Shown: positions 34,301 to 44,084 of the stretch, piece by piece
Layout of the letters: every line of letters starts with the position of its first letter
Numbering within the stretch: the first letter of the stretch is position 1
Source of the DNA: Gigantopelta aegis
Taxonomy: Eukaryota > Mollusca > Gastropoda > Neomphalida > Peltospiridae
Direction of reading: 5' to 3'
Assembly (NCBI RefSeq): GCF_016097555.1
Contig: NC_054702.1
Location: 104,174,973 to 104,238,972 of the forward strand
DNA length: 64,000 nt
Notes under the pieces: generated by a model
The model's database searches: none
What the model was told of the DNA's origin: nothing
Seen by the model: only the letters and a program-made list of their open reading frames with translations
Made by a program: the position numbers and the translations under genes

Positions 34301-37300
34301 CTTGATTGAGTATCAATGTTATTTATAATCTAATTATTGCTTTAGCATTAACTGGGGCGGCTGGAAACTGTTGTAAATTACAGACGGGGTATAAGAGAAT
34401 TTGGCTCCGCCCACAGGGGGGATAAGGGATTTGTCCAACGGCAAACAACCAATGAGATTAAAGAATTTTACATGAAGGCGAGATAATATAAATTTTTAGC
34501 CTGTCAAAGTTATGAAACCTATTCCATAAAGGTAACAGTTTTGACAAAATCAATGACATTACATGTACACAAACAGACTTGCACAAAAGAAACATCATTG
34601 GTGTTTTTTTCATTCATTGGTAATGTGAGTTTATTTTGTCTTGAGAACCATTTTGCAATGATATAAAAATGTACATGTAGTTAATGATGAGTCCTAATAG
34701 GTGTTTTCCTTGCAAAAGAAGTCAAATGTTGTTACATCAATGTTGAAGGGACTGATCAAAACACCTGAAGATAACTGTGTTTAGATAAAAATTATGCCAT
34801 GGGACCATTTCTCAACCTCAATAAAACAAAATAACAGAGATCAAAATAACAATTTTTAAATGTAATATATTAATAAGATTTTACTATCATGCTATATGAT
34901 TATTGATTAAGAAGTACTATACAATTAAGTGTACTCATCACAAAACATGTATACCTCTTGTCTTTGCATTTCCATCAGGTTTCTCAGAATTTACCAAATT
35001 TATGCATACCTGGTACAGGGAAAATTTTCGCTATGTAAGTTTTAAAGTTTGCAATACAAATATTTTAAAACAACATATTCCCTATTATGATATTTTTTCA
35101 AATATATAAAAATAATATAGTAATGTTTTTTTCTGCATTTTTTTTTTTTTTCATAGCATTCTGCAGATTGTGGATTTCACTGGAGGATGTCAAAAGCATG
35201 TTATCTGGTCTCAAAGATTGAGAAATCACGAGATAACCCAGCCAAGGCAAAAGATTTCTTGCAGCAATCTGTGGATCATGCATCATCAAGTCTGAAATTG
35301 GATGAAAAGTGTTCCAGTGCTCATAGATGGTAATAGGTAGTGATGGATATCGGATGACATTTCATCATCATTTGCACGCTTTATTCACAAAATCTGTGGT
35401 AGAATGTTTTCAGATTTTCATTTAGCCAGACAAAATATAACAAAATTAAGGCTTTTTAAAGAATTGGGTTTTTGGTGATTTAATATTGAAACTTTTATTC
35501 ACATTTGATAATTTGGTGCATGAATGCTTTGGAAACTTCATTCTGTCTAGTATTACTACTTCATATAATATACTTAAGAGTGCTAGATTTAGGGGTTTCC
35601 ACAGTTTTTTTCTTCATGAAATAAAAAAAAAAATGTATATTTTAACATGTTGCATTTCCTTAATAATTAAAGAGTATGTATCAATCTGCTGGTCAGGAAA
35701 TAAATATATCACTATTAGGCTTTGAATAAAGTATTCAAATAAACTGATTCACTGTTGCACCAAAGACCATAAATTGATATATGGGAAGTAACTCTGTATG
35801 GTATGATGTGGGTATGCTCATATCATGAAACTTGTACTTGATTAATTGTTGTTAGGGAGATTGGTTGGGGAGCAATGATCCACCTGCTAACTTTAAAGCT
35901 AAGGTGACCAGATATTGTTAGCCCCCACACCACCCACCCCACCCAACTACAAAAATTTAAAAGGACAATGTTAACTGGGGAGATTGCGATTGGCAGATGA
36001 ATTAGATAGTTAGACAGAGAGACAGCAGTTGTTTGGCCACTAGAGACGAGCACATCTAATTTGTACTTATGGTCGACAACAGTGACTTTTCTCATCTTCA
36101 TACAGAATAAATATAACATATCTTACTATAATTTCACTTTATAAATACTACAAGTTTTTTTATCACAAGGTGTTCTACAAAGACAGTCAGATGCATTAGT
36201 AATGTGTAAACAAAACAAATTCTGTAACAATTGTGCACTAGAATTTTTCCAGCGTTCTGAAAATGGAAATGTCATGCACCCAGTTTTTTTGTATTGTAAA
36301 GTGATGCAATATGACATCATTGGAATACTGACAACATTCAAATTTAAAATTAGCTGTTTTATTAAAATGCTTCGACACATTAAAATTAAAACTGGTCTAA
36401 TTACCATGACTGCTGTCAAAATAGTTTTGAGAGGTTTTATTTTTTATATGAAAAAATTACAGTGTAAAGGGTAATTGTCATCGACCTTAGTTTAATTATC
36501 ATGTAGCAAGTTTAATACTAATTCAGATATTCAAGTTTCAATGTGATTCCTATTTCAGGTATGCAATAAGTTTAGGAAGTTACGGTGAACACCTTGGTAG
36601 CCAAGAGAAAATTAAGAATGGATTTTTAATCAAGGTAGTACATACATTTGTGTGCATGATATATTAAGTTATGACTATTAGCAATGAACAAACTGCTCAT
36701 CCACAGAAGACCGCAAATAAGAAAACATTTTGTATTTTGTTGTCTGTATGATCAGTATATTTACACGTAGTATTCTGTATGTCATATCATATACAGTGGT
36801 AGTGAACAAAATGTGTGACATCCAATAGCCGATGATTGATAAATCACTGCTCTAGTGGTGTTGTTAAACAAAACAAACTTTTAGTTGTGAACAAAGAAGA
36901 AATAGATTTTTTACCATCAATATTTTTTTATATATTTAAAATAATTACACTGAATATAATAATGAAAGTTCAAATAAATTACATCTTTGTAACAATTTAC
37001 TAAAAATGAAATTTAAATATTAAATAAAAGGCATGTTTGTCATTGTTTTAGTTTTTTTCTCAAACAATGCTGAGATGTTTTTAATCTAATTTTCATAAAT
37101 TGTCAATAGCTATTGTATACAAGTAGGCTAGTGGTTATCTAGAAAATACGTGTAGTAGTGAAAATCCGTTACATATTTCTTTGACTTTTGTTTCAGGATC
37201 ATATTCAGAGATCCATTGACCTGAAACCGAATGATCCATTCAATCACCACATGATGGGGAGGTGGGCTTACAGTGTGAGTAATGGTTCCCAAGGAACATT

Positions 37301-40300
37301 TGTTTTCACATTTTGTATTAGCGATAGTAGCTATCAATTTGAACATTTATTAGCAACTATTATTTAATGTTTTAGACTTGTGTGTATGAAACTTGGTGGC
37401 ACTTTTTGGGGCCAAAATTTGGCTAACATTGCCAAGTTGTTGGGAGTAGTCAGAAGTTGAAGGTGGGGTAATATTTTGGACCTAATCCAGTTTCAAAAAC
37501 AAAATCACACAATAGATGCAGTGTTCTCGCTGGGTGAAAATTAAATGAGGGCGGCCGCACGGCACCACACCCTTCAAAAAATGAAAAGCAAAAAATAAAA
37601 ATGGGGGGAGGGAGGAGCTTGGTTACCACGAAAAACAATAAAGATGTTTGTAAAGTAATCCCTAATGTCGGATACATTTTTTGTTATTTCCATCTTCATC
37701 GAATGAATCGATCGCTGTGATAAAATATTATCGCCAGCTAATAAAAAAAAGTATTTTCGTTTTTTGTAAAGGCGGTGGATATATCATTTGGCACCCAAGA
37801 TAAATGATTTTAATGATAAACACTACCACTTCCATTGTTTTTACAAGCGGTGATATCCCCCCAAAATGATAATTTACAACATTTTATAAAGAACTGCTGA
37901 ATAAACAGAATGACAGAAAGTAAAAATCATCAGTTACAACCAATTGTATCTGCAACTGAGGACAAAATATCAGACTATAGTTAGTGGAAACAAAAGACAG
38001 AATGACTGTTCTAATCACGTGACAAATTTGGCGCCAAATAAGTGGGGTTTTTTTTCAATCGGAGATTGTCGAATCCGTAAAAAATTAAAATGTTTTCATT
38101 GCTCAAATAAAAGATAACTTTTATTGTGTGTATTAAACATACAAATGGAAACAGGTATGGGACAAAATAGAGGCTGTTAAAAATACTGTTAAATTACTTT
38201 ACGGTAAATGTTTCATCAATTGCCGTTTCATACACAATGCAGCTTGTTTCCTTTGATGTCCAGTGTGCAGACTAATCGTTGTTTTTTTATGAGTGGAAAA
38301 AAGTGAGCATTTGGAAATAGCGGTGATCGGTGCTGGAAAATAAAGAGGGGCGCAGAAAAATAAAGGAGGGCGGAGAACATAAAAGGAGGGTGGCAGTAGC
38401 GGGGAGGGCCGCCCCGCTTAAATGGAGCAGCGAGAACACTGAGATGTCAAGACACCAACTTCTGTATATCATAGTCACTTAGTACTTTGTCTGTCCCTTG
38501 TTTTACTTTTGCAGGAGACTATTTGTCGGGTTACCAGATGGCAAAATATGACTTAACCTTAAAGTAGGGTACACACATGTACAATATATACAATGTTTTA
38601 TGTGTTTTTTTGTCATTTAGGTGGTTCTGAATAAAAAAAATTGCATGATTTTTGGAAACCATTTTAAGCCACCATAAGCAAGAAAAAAGTTTGTGGTTTG
38701 TGGGTTTTTTTGGGGGGGTGGATGGGGGTTTAGATCTGTTGCGTCATGCTGTAGGTAAAAAGTTGTTAAAAGACCTCTACCTATTTAGATACCTTTTATA
38801 ATGTCAAACCCTAAAGAACAGGGCTAGCCCTTGGTGGCTATTTTTGTTCGCCAAAAAATTTGCCATCTTCAATTTCTTTCACCAATCTAAATCTCTATTC
38901 GCCAATCTAAATCTGTATTCACCAATCTAAATCTGTATTCGCCAATAACATTTTAGCATTTCAGTCAAAATATTTTGATTTTAATCTTGTTCTTTATGAT
39001 AATATAGTAAATGTTTAGTTTTTTTCAACAAGATCATAGAAATATAATCCCTCAGAAATAAAGGATTTCACTGTATATCAATAATGTGAGGGGTGTTTTT
39101 TACAGGTATACATGCTGTCTTGGATGGAAAGAAAACTGGCAGCAACATTAATAGCTGCCCCACCAGAAGCCAAAATAGAAGATGCCTTAGAATCATTTCT
39201 TATTGTAAGTGTTTTTCTCTGTATTTTTATTTATCATGCAGCTACCAATTAATTAATTACATTATGCTGTGGTACAAAATGTGTTAAAGTGTTACTAATT
39301 TAATCATTTTATTCGACATAATAATTACCTCTAGGTACCCTGTACATAGAGTTGCTGAAAATAGTAAAATTGACAGGTATAATTATTGCCTCTTATGTCT
39401 CACAAGCTATCATATCTGGTCAGGGGTCAAATTTTAATTTTGGGGACACAGCATGTCTTGCCTTCCGTTTAATAATCCAAATTAGGGCACCAATGCAAAA
39501 ATGTTCTTCAAGTTACGTTTTATCAAACAAAACAATTTCACTTTGGTGCCTTTGGGCGCCTATGCAATTTGTTGGATATAGATGCCTTTTATCATATTGC
39601 CAATGATAATTTTACTATTTCTTACATATATACAACATGGAGTGTATGAAAAGGTCATGGTGGCAAACCAAGTAAGGCACCACAGCATGTTTCTTGTTGA
39701 GCACATCGACAAATAAGGAGGGCAACCATGGCATTTGCTGTCATTGCTGTGGTAAAATTTGAACCCTGCCTGGTGTGTTACATGACATTTAGTCGTGTTA
39801 TTTCAGAATGTGAATGTGGTACATAACATGAAAGATCAGTGAGGAAATATTTTGTGTACTTACTCTCTTCTAACTATACATTTTGTTTTCAGGCTGATAG
39901 ATTAAGACCCACCATTTGGAAGGAAAATTTGCTGTATATTGCTAAGGTAGGCTTATATTTTCTTCATGTTTGTCTCCATTTCATTTATCGTAAACACTAA
40001 GGCATATTTTTCATTATTAGAGCCGATTTTAATAATTGAAATCATATACTCAAAGGCAAAAGTTATTGTGACATGGATTGTTTGGAGTAATAAATTTGTG
40101 AATGGATTTATGGCTGTAAACCAGAGAAAATGTGCATGAAACAGCTCAAAGAAATGCAACCAAGCAGTTGTTGCAGTGATTGCATGCTTTGTGCAAGAAA
40201 CATGAATATTCGGGAGAAATGCTGTCCAGTGTTCATCATAAAAGGCTAGACATTCAGTTGCAAATCATTGCCACTCTATACAGCCTTCAGAAGTCAGAAA

Positions 40301-43253
40301 AACACCATTAGTGTTTGATGCAATTTCGTCATGCCACGCCTCAGTGAAAATGACAGATGGTGAGTCATAGGAATCTTGAATCTGGGACCTCGCAGCCTGA
40401 CATAGCATGTCAGTTCAACATCACAGAAACACCACATGGCAACAATATCAACAAAACAACAAGGTCAGGGACCGTTCCCGTAGCAGCCGACCACCTGTGA
40501 CAACCCCTCGCCAAGACACATGGATCCGAACCACGCATCTGCAGAAAATTTTCCAGCCAGCGACCCTCACAGCCCGTACCATCCATTTCTCCAGTGTTTA
40601 GTGGCCTCAATGCGACAACAGTGCCAAGCCTATATCAATGCTCAAGGTGGACACACTTGCTACTGACTGTGTGAACTTCGCTCTGGACCCCCTCTAGTGA
40701 TGTGGTTCATTTGCATATAGCAGATGCACCCTTTTCATGGACTATTGCTCATTTCCATACCTTTGGACATTTCTCTTTCCATGTTATAATGTTTCATACA
40801 CGGCAGTAAAAACTTATCATCAATTATCTGTCTTTTGTGTGTCACAATAACGTTTGCCTTTTAGTATATATTACGTCAATTTTATTGTTTATATTATCCA
40901 TTTCCATACATCCGAACTGTTTCTGGTCATCCTGATGTTTTTAATATCACAAAATTCATTTTTCATATTTTTAGAAACGCACATGTGTCTGTAAAATAAT
41001 GGTTATGGAGTCTATTTTTACAGTTATTTCACCGTGTCAAAGTCACAAACTCTTGTTTCACTCTATTGTAACTTTATCCCAATGTGTTACAAGTTTGTAG
41101 ATTAACTAAAGTTAGGGTCCATTTTCACAGGTTGAAACTATAGGGTTTACACCTTTAAAGGGACTATCCTGTGTTTGTAGCCATTGTATCATGTTTTCAG
41201 CCAGTATAGCCTTTTTCACTTACTAAGGTACCAGTACAAGATTTTTTTAAATTACAATACATATGCAATGTATTTCTGAATATCCTAATGTAGCTCAATA
41301 TGGATTTTTACCTCCAATGATTCCATATGTAATAATTTATATTGCTTTCAACTGTGAAAACTAAATTTTAAATATTGTGTCATGGAATCCCAAGTATATT
41401 TATTGATAACTGAGATAAATTATGAAGTAATTTTCACCTTATACAAGGATTCAGTTTTAGGGATTTTCTAGAATTAACAAAAATGTTTAGCTGAAATAAT
41501 TATTTTTAAATTTAAAAAAATCATTGCTTATCTGTCTACTTCAAAAATAATTTTTATGATTATTTATGGCATATATGGCCACCTGTGTTTAAATGATCCA
41601 ACATAGTATAAACTGATCTGATTAAGCAGACACTTGTCTTAAAAGGCCGCCTTTAAGTTAACATGTGTTTAACTGTACTGATGTTTCAGTGTAACATAGA
41701 GCTGAAAAGACTGGATGAAGTTGCCAAGTGGTTAGAAGCTGCTGATGCTGTTCCAGTGCAGACCAAGGACGTGAGTAATAATGATGCTAACTAACAGATT
41801 AAACTCCTACTTAAAGGGATCTTTTGTGTGCATGTTCCCACAGACAGGATAGCATATACCATGACCTTTGATATAGCAGTTGTGATCACTGAAGAGATTG
41901 ACCCTGTGACTTAAACACCTTAGGGGAGTACTCTACCACATAGTCAGATAACCCTCCCTTAACATATTGTCCATCTATATCAGTGAGTTGCCACCCTTGC
42001 TAGTACCCACCAATATTATATTTAACATGTGAGCAATCACACCTCAGGCAAGTGCTCTACCACTGAGCTATATCCTTCCCCACTATGGGTAACAGTATCA
42101 TAATGTTGTAGGGTGATTATGTTTTTCATATTTATGTAAAGAGCATTGGGAATTATTACTTTTTGATTGTTTACTTTGTATTACTGTTCTGATCTGTCAA
42201 AGGCTATAGTATGTGCACATAAAAAATCCCTTACTGCTGAATGAAAAAAATGTAATAGGTTTCCTCAGACTGAATGTGAGAACGTTTCAAAACCAATAGC
42301 CAAACAGTGTTTCTGTCAGAAAGAAATATTTGGGTATAGCGCTGTGATTTTGAAAGAAAATGAGTTGAGTTTAGGGTTAGGGTTAAGAAAATCAGACAGT
42401 AATTATAAGAGTAATTAATTTTGTAAAAAATAAAATCAGTAAAAAAATGTGGATATTGTGCCATACCCGTTTTACCCTCTGGCAGAAACCCTGCCAATGA
42501 TTAATAAATCAATGTGGTCATGTGGTGGTATTAAACAACACAAACTTTAACTATGTTACTGTTCCAACTGTATCAAACTTTAACTATGTTACTGTTCCAA
42601 CTGTATCAAACTTTAACTATGTTACTGTTCCAACTGTATCAAACTTTAACTATGTTACTGTTCCAACTGTATCAAACCCAAAGCCTTTGTAATTTATTCA
42701 TTTTTGACCGGCCTCGGTGGCGTCGTGGCAGGCCATCGGTCTACAGGCTGGTAGGTACTGGGTTCGGATCCCAGTCGAGGCATGGGATTTTTAATCGAGA
42801 TACCGACTCCAAACCCTGAGTGAGTGCTCCGCAAGGCTGAATGGGTAGGTGTAAACCACTTGCACTGACCAGTGATCCATAACTGGTTCAACAAAGGCCA
42901 TGGTTTGTGCTATCCTGCCTGTGGGAAGCGCAAATAAAAGATCCCTTGCTGCCTGTCGTAAAAAGAGTAGCCTATGTGGCGACAGCGGGTTTCCTCTAAA
43001 AACAGTGTTAGAATGACCATATGTTTGATGTCCAATAGCCGATGATAAGATAAAAAATCAATGTGCTTTAGCGGCGTCGTTAAATAAAACAAACTTTACT
43101 TTACTTTTTATTCATTTTGTGTTGAATGTGGAAACCTGAATGTTTAGATGAGACACCCAGTTTTCACTAATGGCTAAACTGTGATTACTCTTTCAGGAAG
43201 AGGAAGCCCAGAAGGAGATAGACCAACTTCTGCCTAAATACCAGACATCATGA
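31072..43253 (+). CDS. RMDN3: Regulator of microtubule dynamics protein (RMDN3/PTPIP51-like), nine coding exons
   Basis: RMDN proteins are TPR-like proteins; vertebrate RMDN3 (PTPIP51) sits in the outer mitochondrial membrane, binds VAP proteins of the ER through an FFAT motif and moves lipid at contact sites. Exons: 31072-31346, 33518-33674, 35157-35329, 36559-36634, 37197-37274, 39106-39204, 39893-39946, 41690-41770, 43197-43253. All introns are GT-AG, phases agree at every junction, and the sum is 1050 nt (349 residues plus TGA). Residues 7-26 form a membrane anchor, 28-60 a probable coiled coil, 70-76 the FFAT-like EFYSASS. From about 145 the TPR-like domain aligns with human RMDN1/3 (HRWYAISLG against SHKWYAICLS; SIDLKPNDP; ALESFLIADRLRP). 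The ATG at 31072 is the first in its open frame. Human RMDN1 is about 314 and RMDN3 470 residues. RMDN2 is the alternative family member. Confidence 0.93.
31557..33219. mobile_element. Intronic element with subrepeat-array inverted ends (GGTCGTTTCGCCC type)
   Basis: Left end 31557-31640 has four GTCGTTTCGCCC-like units. The right end at 32668-32817 has the inverted unit GGGCGAAACGACTCGG several times, and again at 33070-33219 in a tandem duplicate. It occupies most of RMDN intron 1. No transposase is visible. End architecture matches the 26493-29549 element. Confidence 0.55.
32536..33339 (+). repeat. Two identical 402-bp tandem units in RMDN intron 1
   Basis: Copies 32536-32937 and 32938-33339. 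I see no difference between them by eye across the full length, including the GGGCGAAACGAC array and the GAGA run. This is a very recent duplication or an assembly artefact. Confidence 0.9.
33518..33674 (+). CDS. RMDN3: RMDN exon 2
   Basis: Residues 92-144, completing Ser92 from the split codon. VEKLFEGDEKNQEEAFRLL corresponds to the helix before the TPR-like domain in human RMDN3 (HRGDEQGKREGFQLL). Acceptor TTTTTCAG, donor GTTTGC. Confidence 0.92.
33751..33890. repeat. 140-nt near-perfect hairpin in RMDN intron 2
   Basis: GTTGTAGAAGCAT at the left pairs with ATGCTTCTACAAC at the right. The inner arms ggtatatggctttttatg / cataaaaagccatatacc and ttttacccc / gggggtaaaa enclose a loop gagccgaaggcga. 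Arms are about 60 nt. Confidence 0.85.
35157..35329 (+). CDS. RMDN3: RMDN exon 3
   Basis: Residues 145-201 plus two bases. GFHWRMSKACYLVSK matches the DFLWRLARAYSD helix of human RMDN3. The acceptor is TCATAG at 35156, preceded by a long T-run; a nearer AG at 35170 would break the phase. The donor at 35330 splits the Trp202 codon. Confidence 0.92.
36559..36634 (+). CDS. RMDN3: RMDN exon 4
   Basis: Residues 202-227, completing Trp202, then YAISLGSYGEHLGSQEKIK, the most conserved block of the family. Acceptor TATTTCAG, donor GTAGTA. Confidence 0.92.
36810..36884 (+). repeat. SINE 3' tail fragment
   Basis: gacatccaatagccgatgat, ctctagtggtgttgttaaac and the acaaac end match the tail of the SINE families; in RMDN intron 4. 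Confidence 0.65.
37197..37274 (+). CDS. RMDN3: RMDN exon 5
   Basis: Residues 228-253: DHIQRSIDLKPNDPF then HHMMGRWAYS, matching the AIxLxPxxP and LLGRWCY motifs of vertebrate RMDNs. Phase 0 at both ends; donor GTGAGT. Confidence 0.92.
39106..39204 (+). CDS. RMDN3: RMDN exon 6
   Basis: Residues 254-286: LSWMERKLAATLIAAPPEA then EDALESFLI, equivalent to human LSWLEKKTATALLESPLSA and EDALQSFLKAE. Phase 0 at both ends; donor GTAAGT. Confidence 0.92.
39893..39946 (+). CDS. RMDN3: RMDN exon 7
   Basis: Residues 287-304, ADRLRPTIWKENLLYIAK, an 18-residue exon that continues the TPR-like repeat. Phase 0 at both ends. Confidence 0.9.
40049..40864 (+). mobile_element. Internally deleted Tc1-like element in RMDN intron 7
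   Basis: The ends CTCAAAGGCAAAAGTTATTG and the inverted right end differ at two positions over about 25 bp and are flanked by TA on both sides. Total length is 816 bp, about half an autonomous Tc1 element. Confidence 0.88.
40331..40666 (+). pseudogene. Tc1-like transposase remnant, N-terminus fused to C-terminus
   Basis: MPRLSENDRW opens the helix-turn-helix region. TTPRQDTWIRTTHLQ and ATLTARTI close the DNA-binding part. The next recognisable piece is already the last ~25 codons (LVASMRQQCQAYINAQGGHTCY, split by frame) ending TGA at 40664-40666. All three catalytic residues are deleted, and two in-frame stops (after NDRW and near 40396) are present in the N-terminal part. Dead and non-autonomous. 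Confidence 0.8.
41690..41770 (+). CDS. RMDN3: RMDN exon 8
   Basis: Residues 305-331, starting CNIELKRLDEVAKWLEAA and matching the human CYRELGKNSEARWWMKLA helix. Phase 0; donor GTGAGT. Confidence 0.9.
41813..41935 (-). repeat. Family B SINE fragment in RMDN intron 8
   Basis: Plus strand reads gggatcttttgtgtgcatg, cagacaggatagcatatacc and ctttgatatagcagttgtg; a reversed, decayed family B body. Confidence 0.65.
42196..42551 (+). repeat. SINE body split by a small MITE
   Basis: The left part 42196-42304 has aaaaatcccttactgct, ggtttcctcagac and accaatagcc. The right part resumes at 42494 with ccaatgattaataaatcaat and gtattaaacaacacaaac. The interruption is the element at 42305-42493. Confidence 0.7.
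42305..42493. mobile_element. 189-bp MITE inserted in a SINE, CCAA duplication
   Basis: The inverted ends CAGTGTTTCTGTCAGA and CAGGGTTTCTGCCAGAG (complement) both extend to GGGTAT. The CCAA at 42300-42303 recurs at 42494-42497. A second member, about 43536-43768, lies in the RMDN 3' region in reversed orientation. Confidence 0.7.
42543..42674 (+). repeat. Four 33-bp tandem units
   Basis: The unit aactttaactatgttactgt plus tccaactgtatca is repeated exactly four times, starting inside the aaacttt tail of the preceding SINE. Confidence 0.95.
42705..43106 (+). repeat. Family A SINE with 12-bp target duplication, RMDN intron 8
   Basis: The head GGCCTCGGTGGCGTCGTGG starts at 42710 and the tail is gtcgttaaataaaacaaact. 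TTTATTCATTTT at 42693-42704 recurs at 43107-43118. It ends only about 80 bp before exon 9. Confidence 0.95.
43197..43253 (+). CDS. RMDN3: RMDN exon 9 with stop
   Basis: Residues 332-349, EEEAQKEIDQLLPKYQTS, then TGA at 43251. The EExxxxKEIxxLL pattern matches the C-terminal helix of human RMDN1 and RMDN3. Confidence 0.9.
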   Translation, partial: EEEAQKEIDQLLPKYQTS

Positions 43254-43535
43254 GAAGATTTCTTGATTTAATTTTCTTGTAGTCTGTAGTCTTTTTCTAT
43301 TCATGTTTATTGCTTATGAACTAATAATGACTCTTAAATAGAAATCCATATTTGTAATTATGTGGTATTTTTAATACTGGACCAGTTTTAATGAAATTTG
43401 CCTGTGTGTATTACTGTTTACTAATATGTCTAATCTTGCCTATTGCAATGTTGTCCGTTTGAAAACACCATTGGAATTAATATTAGCATCCACTTCCCAC
43501 TTTAAGAATATACAGTTAAATCTGTATTATGCAGT

Positions 43536-43768
43536 CAGGGTTTCTGCCAGAGGGTAAAATGGGTATACCCAAATGTTTTTGCAGAATTTATTTTTTTAAG
43601 TTAATCTTTTGATAAAATTAATGACTCTTATCATTACTGTATAATTTTTTAAACCCTAACCCATTTTCTTTCTGGGGAAGGTCCCCTATACTGCTATTGC
43701 ATTTATTACACACATTGTATATATTCAATTCCATAGCGCCATACCCAAAATTCCCAGGGTTCACCCTG
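43536..43768. mobile_element. Second copy of the CAGGGTTTCTG MITE in the RMDN 3' UTR region
   Basis: CAGGGTTTCTGCCAGAGGG, taaaatgggtat, aaccctaaccc and agcgccatacccaaa match the reversed 42305-42493 copy in order. Confidence 0.6.
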
Positions 43769-43819
43769 TCCATTTCCAAATTATCCAGTTGCTAATTTTT
43801 ATACATTTAGGCTTTGGCT

Positions 43820-44084
43820 AATAAAAATATTCCTGAAATTGTTATATTGTTATATGTTAAATTTATAAACATTTTAATTATGTTCAAGGAATTTCTCTAC
43901 ATATTTTAAACTTGGCTAAACCAAAATTTGTTTCACTCCAGTGTGAGCCCTGCACCCATAGGAAATTATTACTCAAATGGTGGAAATTTTAGTATATTTC
44001 AGTAGCGTAAAAGAATTGGTATATTTTGTGTGATTTTCATATACCTGTAGCTGTATATATAATAGTCAGATTGTAGAGAATAAA
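43820..44084 (+). terminator. Candidate polyadenylation signals for RMDN
   Basis: AATAAA occurs at 43820-43825 and 44079-44084, 570 and 830 nt after the stop. Which is used cannot be decided; other AATAAA sites occur further downstream. Confidence 0.3.

Noticed and set aside
34903-35109. Possible extra RMDN exon (frame with GFSEFTKFMHTWYRENF)
   Set aside because: Exon 2 joins exon 3 in phase and the human alignment leaves no room for an insert; the piece has no proper acceptor and donor in phase.
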